A model generated the notes under the pieces. The model worked only from the letters and a program-made list of their open reading frames with translations, had not been told where the DNA came from and made no database searches. Source: an uncultured Erysipelotrichales bacterium (lineage in GTDB: Bacteria > Bacillota_I > Bacilli_A > Erysipelotrichales > Coprobacillaceae). Taken from it: a stretch of 7,165 nucleotides of DNA. Shown here piece after piece: positions 6,469-7,165 of the stretch (position 1 is its first letter; every line of letters starts with the position of its first letter). The translations under genes were made by a program, and so were the position numbers. Location of the stretch: NCBI GenBank assembly GCA_910579135.1, contig CAJTTM010000061.1, positions 1 to 7,165 of the forward strand. Reading direction: 5' to 3'.

Positions 6469-6482
6469 GAGCTTGGTGCTAA
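6456..6482. promoter_or_regulatory. CIRCE operator 2 (distal, overlapping the -35 box)
   Basis: TTAGCAGTG-N9-TGGTGCTAA on the + strand: each arm matches the CIRCE consensus at 7 of 9 positions, the 9-base spacer is exact, and the outer six bases of both arms (TTAGCA/TGCTAA) are fully symmetric. It starts 46 bp from operator 1. The -35 box lies across its spacer and one arm. It is weaker than operator 1 by match count, but spacing, symmetry and position make it very likely real. Confidence 0.8.
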
Positions 6483-6540
6483 AAACTTCAAAAAGATATA
6501 AATAATATTAATTCCTTGATTTTCGTATCTCTTCTTTATA

Positions 6541-6580
6541 CAAAATAAAAGAGCAATAAACATATACAGTTTATTACTCT
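6541..6580 (-). terminator. Intrinsic terminator of the secreted-protein gene
   Basis: Read on the - strand, a 12-bp stem with one mismatch (AGAGTAATAAAC, 6580-6569, against GTTTATTGCTCT, 6561-6550) has a 7-base loop and is followed by TTTTATTTTG (6550-6541). The stem is AT-rich but the U-tract is good. It lies about 80 bases after the stop codon at 6658 and separates this gene from the heat-shock promoter. On the + strand no U-tract follows, so it acts only leftward. The remainder of 6483-6657 holds no gene that I can see. Confidence 0.7.
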
Positions 6581-6657
6581 AGAATATTTAAATGAAAACA
6601 TTATTCTTGCCTTTAGATGGTATAACTATATTTTTTAACTTACTAACATTTAAATCG

Positions 6658-7122
6658 TTAAGACAATTTCCCGTTTTTATCACATGTTAACTTTACTGTT
6701 TTATTAATTGTTCTTAACACTGTAGTACCATTTGAATGATATTGTTTAGCTGTAACACTAGCACTAGCAGTAGCCCCGCTTTTTGAGGCTTTCTTATTAC
6801 TTAACTTCCAAGTAGAAGAATAATTCGCGGTACTTACAGAAGAACTTGTACATGATGACGTTGTTCCATTGTAATTAAATGTCCCTGTTACAGTTACAGA
6901 CCACAATGCAGTACCATCACTCCCTTTATATGTCGCTGTTTTTTTCTTTGTTATGCTTGTTCTCGCATTTGTATTTCCGTCATCAATAACAATTTCTATA
7001 TAACTTCCATCATCAAATGTTTCTTCAATGTATGTATTTGTGTTTTCTAATGCTTTAACATTTGAAAATGGCATCATACATATCATTAATAAAAATATAA
7101 TAACCTTTAATCTCTTATTCAT
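6658..7122 (-). CDS. Small secreted protein of unknown function
   Basis: A 154-residue protein I cannot assign to a characterised family. It has a clear signal peptide: basic start (MNKRLK), hydrophobic core (VIIFLLMICMMPF, about 7-19) and a likely cleavage after Ala24 in NVKA-LE. No lipobox, LPxTG motif or C-terminal membrane segment is visible, so it is probably released. The mature protein begins with an acidic stretch (25-50, with DDGSYIEIVIDDG at 38-50). A basic, Ser/Thr-rich region follows (51-154) with alternating polar and hydrophobic residues that suggests a small beta-rich domain. It has just two mature cysteines (Cys91 and Cys147), which could form one disulfide, and two tryptophans (74, 105). 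The C-terminus LTCDKNGKLS looks like an intact end. The ATG at 7122 is preferred over GTG at 7128: AGGAG (7131-7135) is eight bases from the former and only two from the latter. Confidence 0.88.
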   Translation of the reverse strand: MNKRLKVIIFLLMICMMPFSNVKALENTNTYIEETFDDGSYIEIVIDDGNTNARTSITKKKTATYKGSDGTALWSVTVTGTFNYNGTTSSCTSSSVSTANYSSTWKLSNKKASKSGATASASVTAKQYHSNGTTVLRTINKTVKLTCDKNGKLS

Positions 7123-7130
7123 TTTCACAT

Positions 7131-7135
7131 CTCCT
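7131..7135 (-). promoter_or_regulatory. Ribosome binding site fixing the secreted-protein start
   Basis: AGGAG read on the - strand lies eight bases before ATG (7122-7120) and only two bases before an in-frame GTG (7128-7126). This favours the ATG and a signal peptide beginning MNKRLK. An out-of-frame ATG at 7130 runs straight into TGA and is irrelevant. Confidence 0.75.
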
Positions 7136-7165
7136 ATTCTATAACTTCTTCAAAATATCCATCTT
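7134..7165 (-). other. Possible 3' end of an upstream - strand gene, cut by the window edge
   Basis: Two of the three - strand frames stay open from the edge and stop just before the secreted-protein ribosome binding site. One reads KMDILKKL with stop TAG at 7141-7139; the other reads DGYFEEVIE with stop TAG at 7136-7134. No promoter fits in this short stretch, so the secreted-protein gene is probably co-transcribed with something upstream. Nine codons are too few to choose a frame or name a product. Confidence 0.3.

Noticed and set aside
6627..6689. Second - strand frame across the 3' end of the secreted-protein gene (ending SKGKNNVFI), suggesting a frameshifted longer protein.
   Set aside because: The frame is closed upstream at 6687-6689, the existing C-terminus LTCDKNGKLS reads as a natural end, and the following region is compatible with an untranslated 3' tail leading to the terminator. 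No duplicated or missing base is evident.

Overview
The window comes from a very AT-rich, low-GC Gram-positive bacterium (Firmicutes/Bacillota). The evidence is strong AGGAGG-type ribosome binding sites, the HrcA/CIRCE heat-shock circuit, the hrcA-grpE-dnaK-dnaJ gene order, and a DnaK whose ATPase domain lacks the extra segment found in proteobacterial DnaK. The protein sequences look closest to gut Erysipelotrichia-type bacteria, but that placement is an impression and not a computed result. TGG encodes Trp, no gene ends in TGA, and nothing suggests a Mollicutes-type code.

Layout. Bases 1-630 carry a short AT-rich leader and a nicotinamidase/isochorismatase-family cysteine hydrolase on the + strand. 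Bases 645-1765 carry a branched-chain amino acid aminotransferase (ilvE) with its own strong promoter; a 12-bp perfect palindrome lies over the -35 box. A bidirectional terminator at 1771-1803 separates ilvE from the convergent chaperone operon. Bases 1795-6482 on the - strand are the complete class I heat-shock operon, transcribed hrcA > grpE > dnaK > dnaJ. Its promoter is flanked and overlapped by two CIRCE operators. A terminator-like hairpin lies between dnaK and dnaJ. Bases 6541-7122 carry a small secreted protein of unknown function on the - strand with its own terminator, and the last ~30 bases probably hold the 3' end of another - strand gene.

How the genes work together. HrcA represses its own operon through CIRCE. 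DnaK is the ATP-driven chaperone, DnaJ delivers substrates and stimulates ATP hydrolysis, and GrpE exchanges nucleotide. The dnaK-dnaJ hairpin offers a way to make less DnaJ than DnaK. The two + strand metabolic genes and the secreted-protein gene appear to be independent units.

Most of the window is conserved housekeeping DNA and I see no mobile element, CRISPR array, RNA gene or new multi-gene system. The points most worth following are the double CIRCE arrangement, the palindrome at the ilvE promoter, the dnaK-dnaJ attenuator-like hairpin, and the uncharacterised secreted protein with its cut-off upstream partner. Two start codons were moved on ribosome-binding-site evidence: grpE to 5351 and the secreted protein to 7122.
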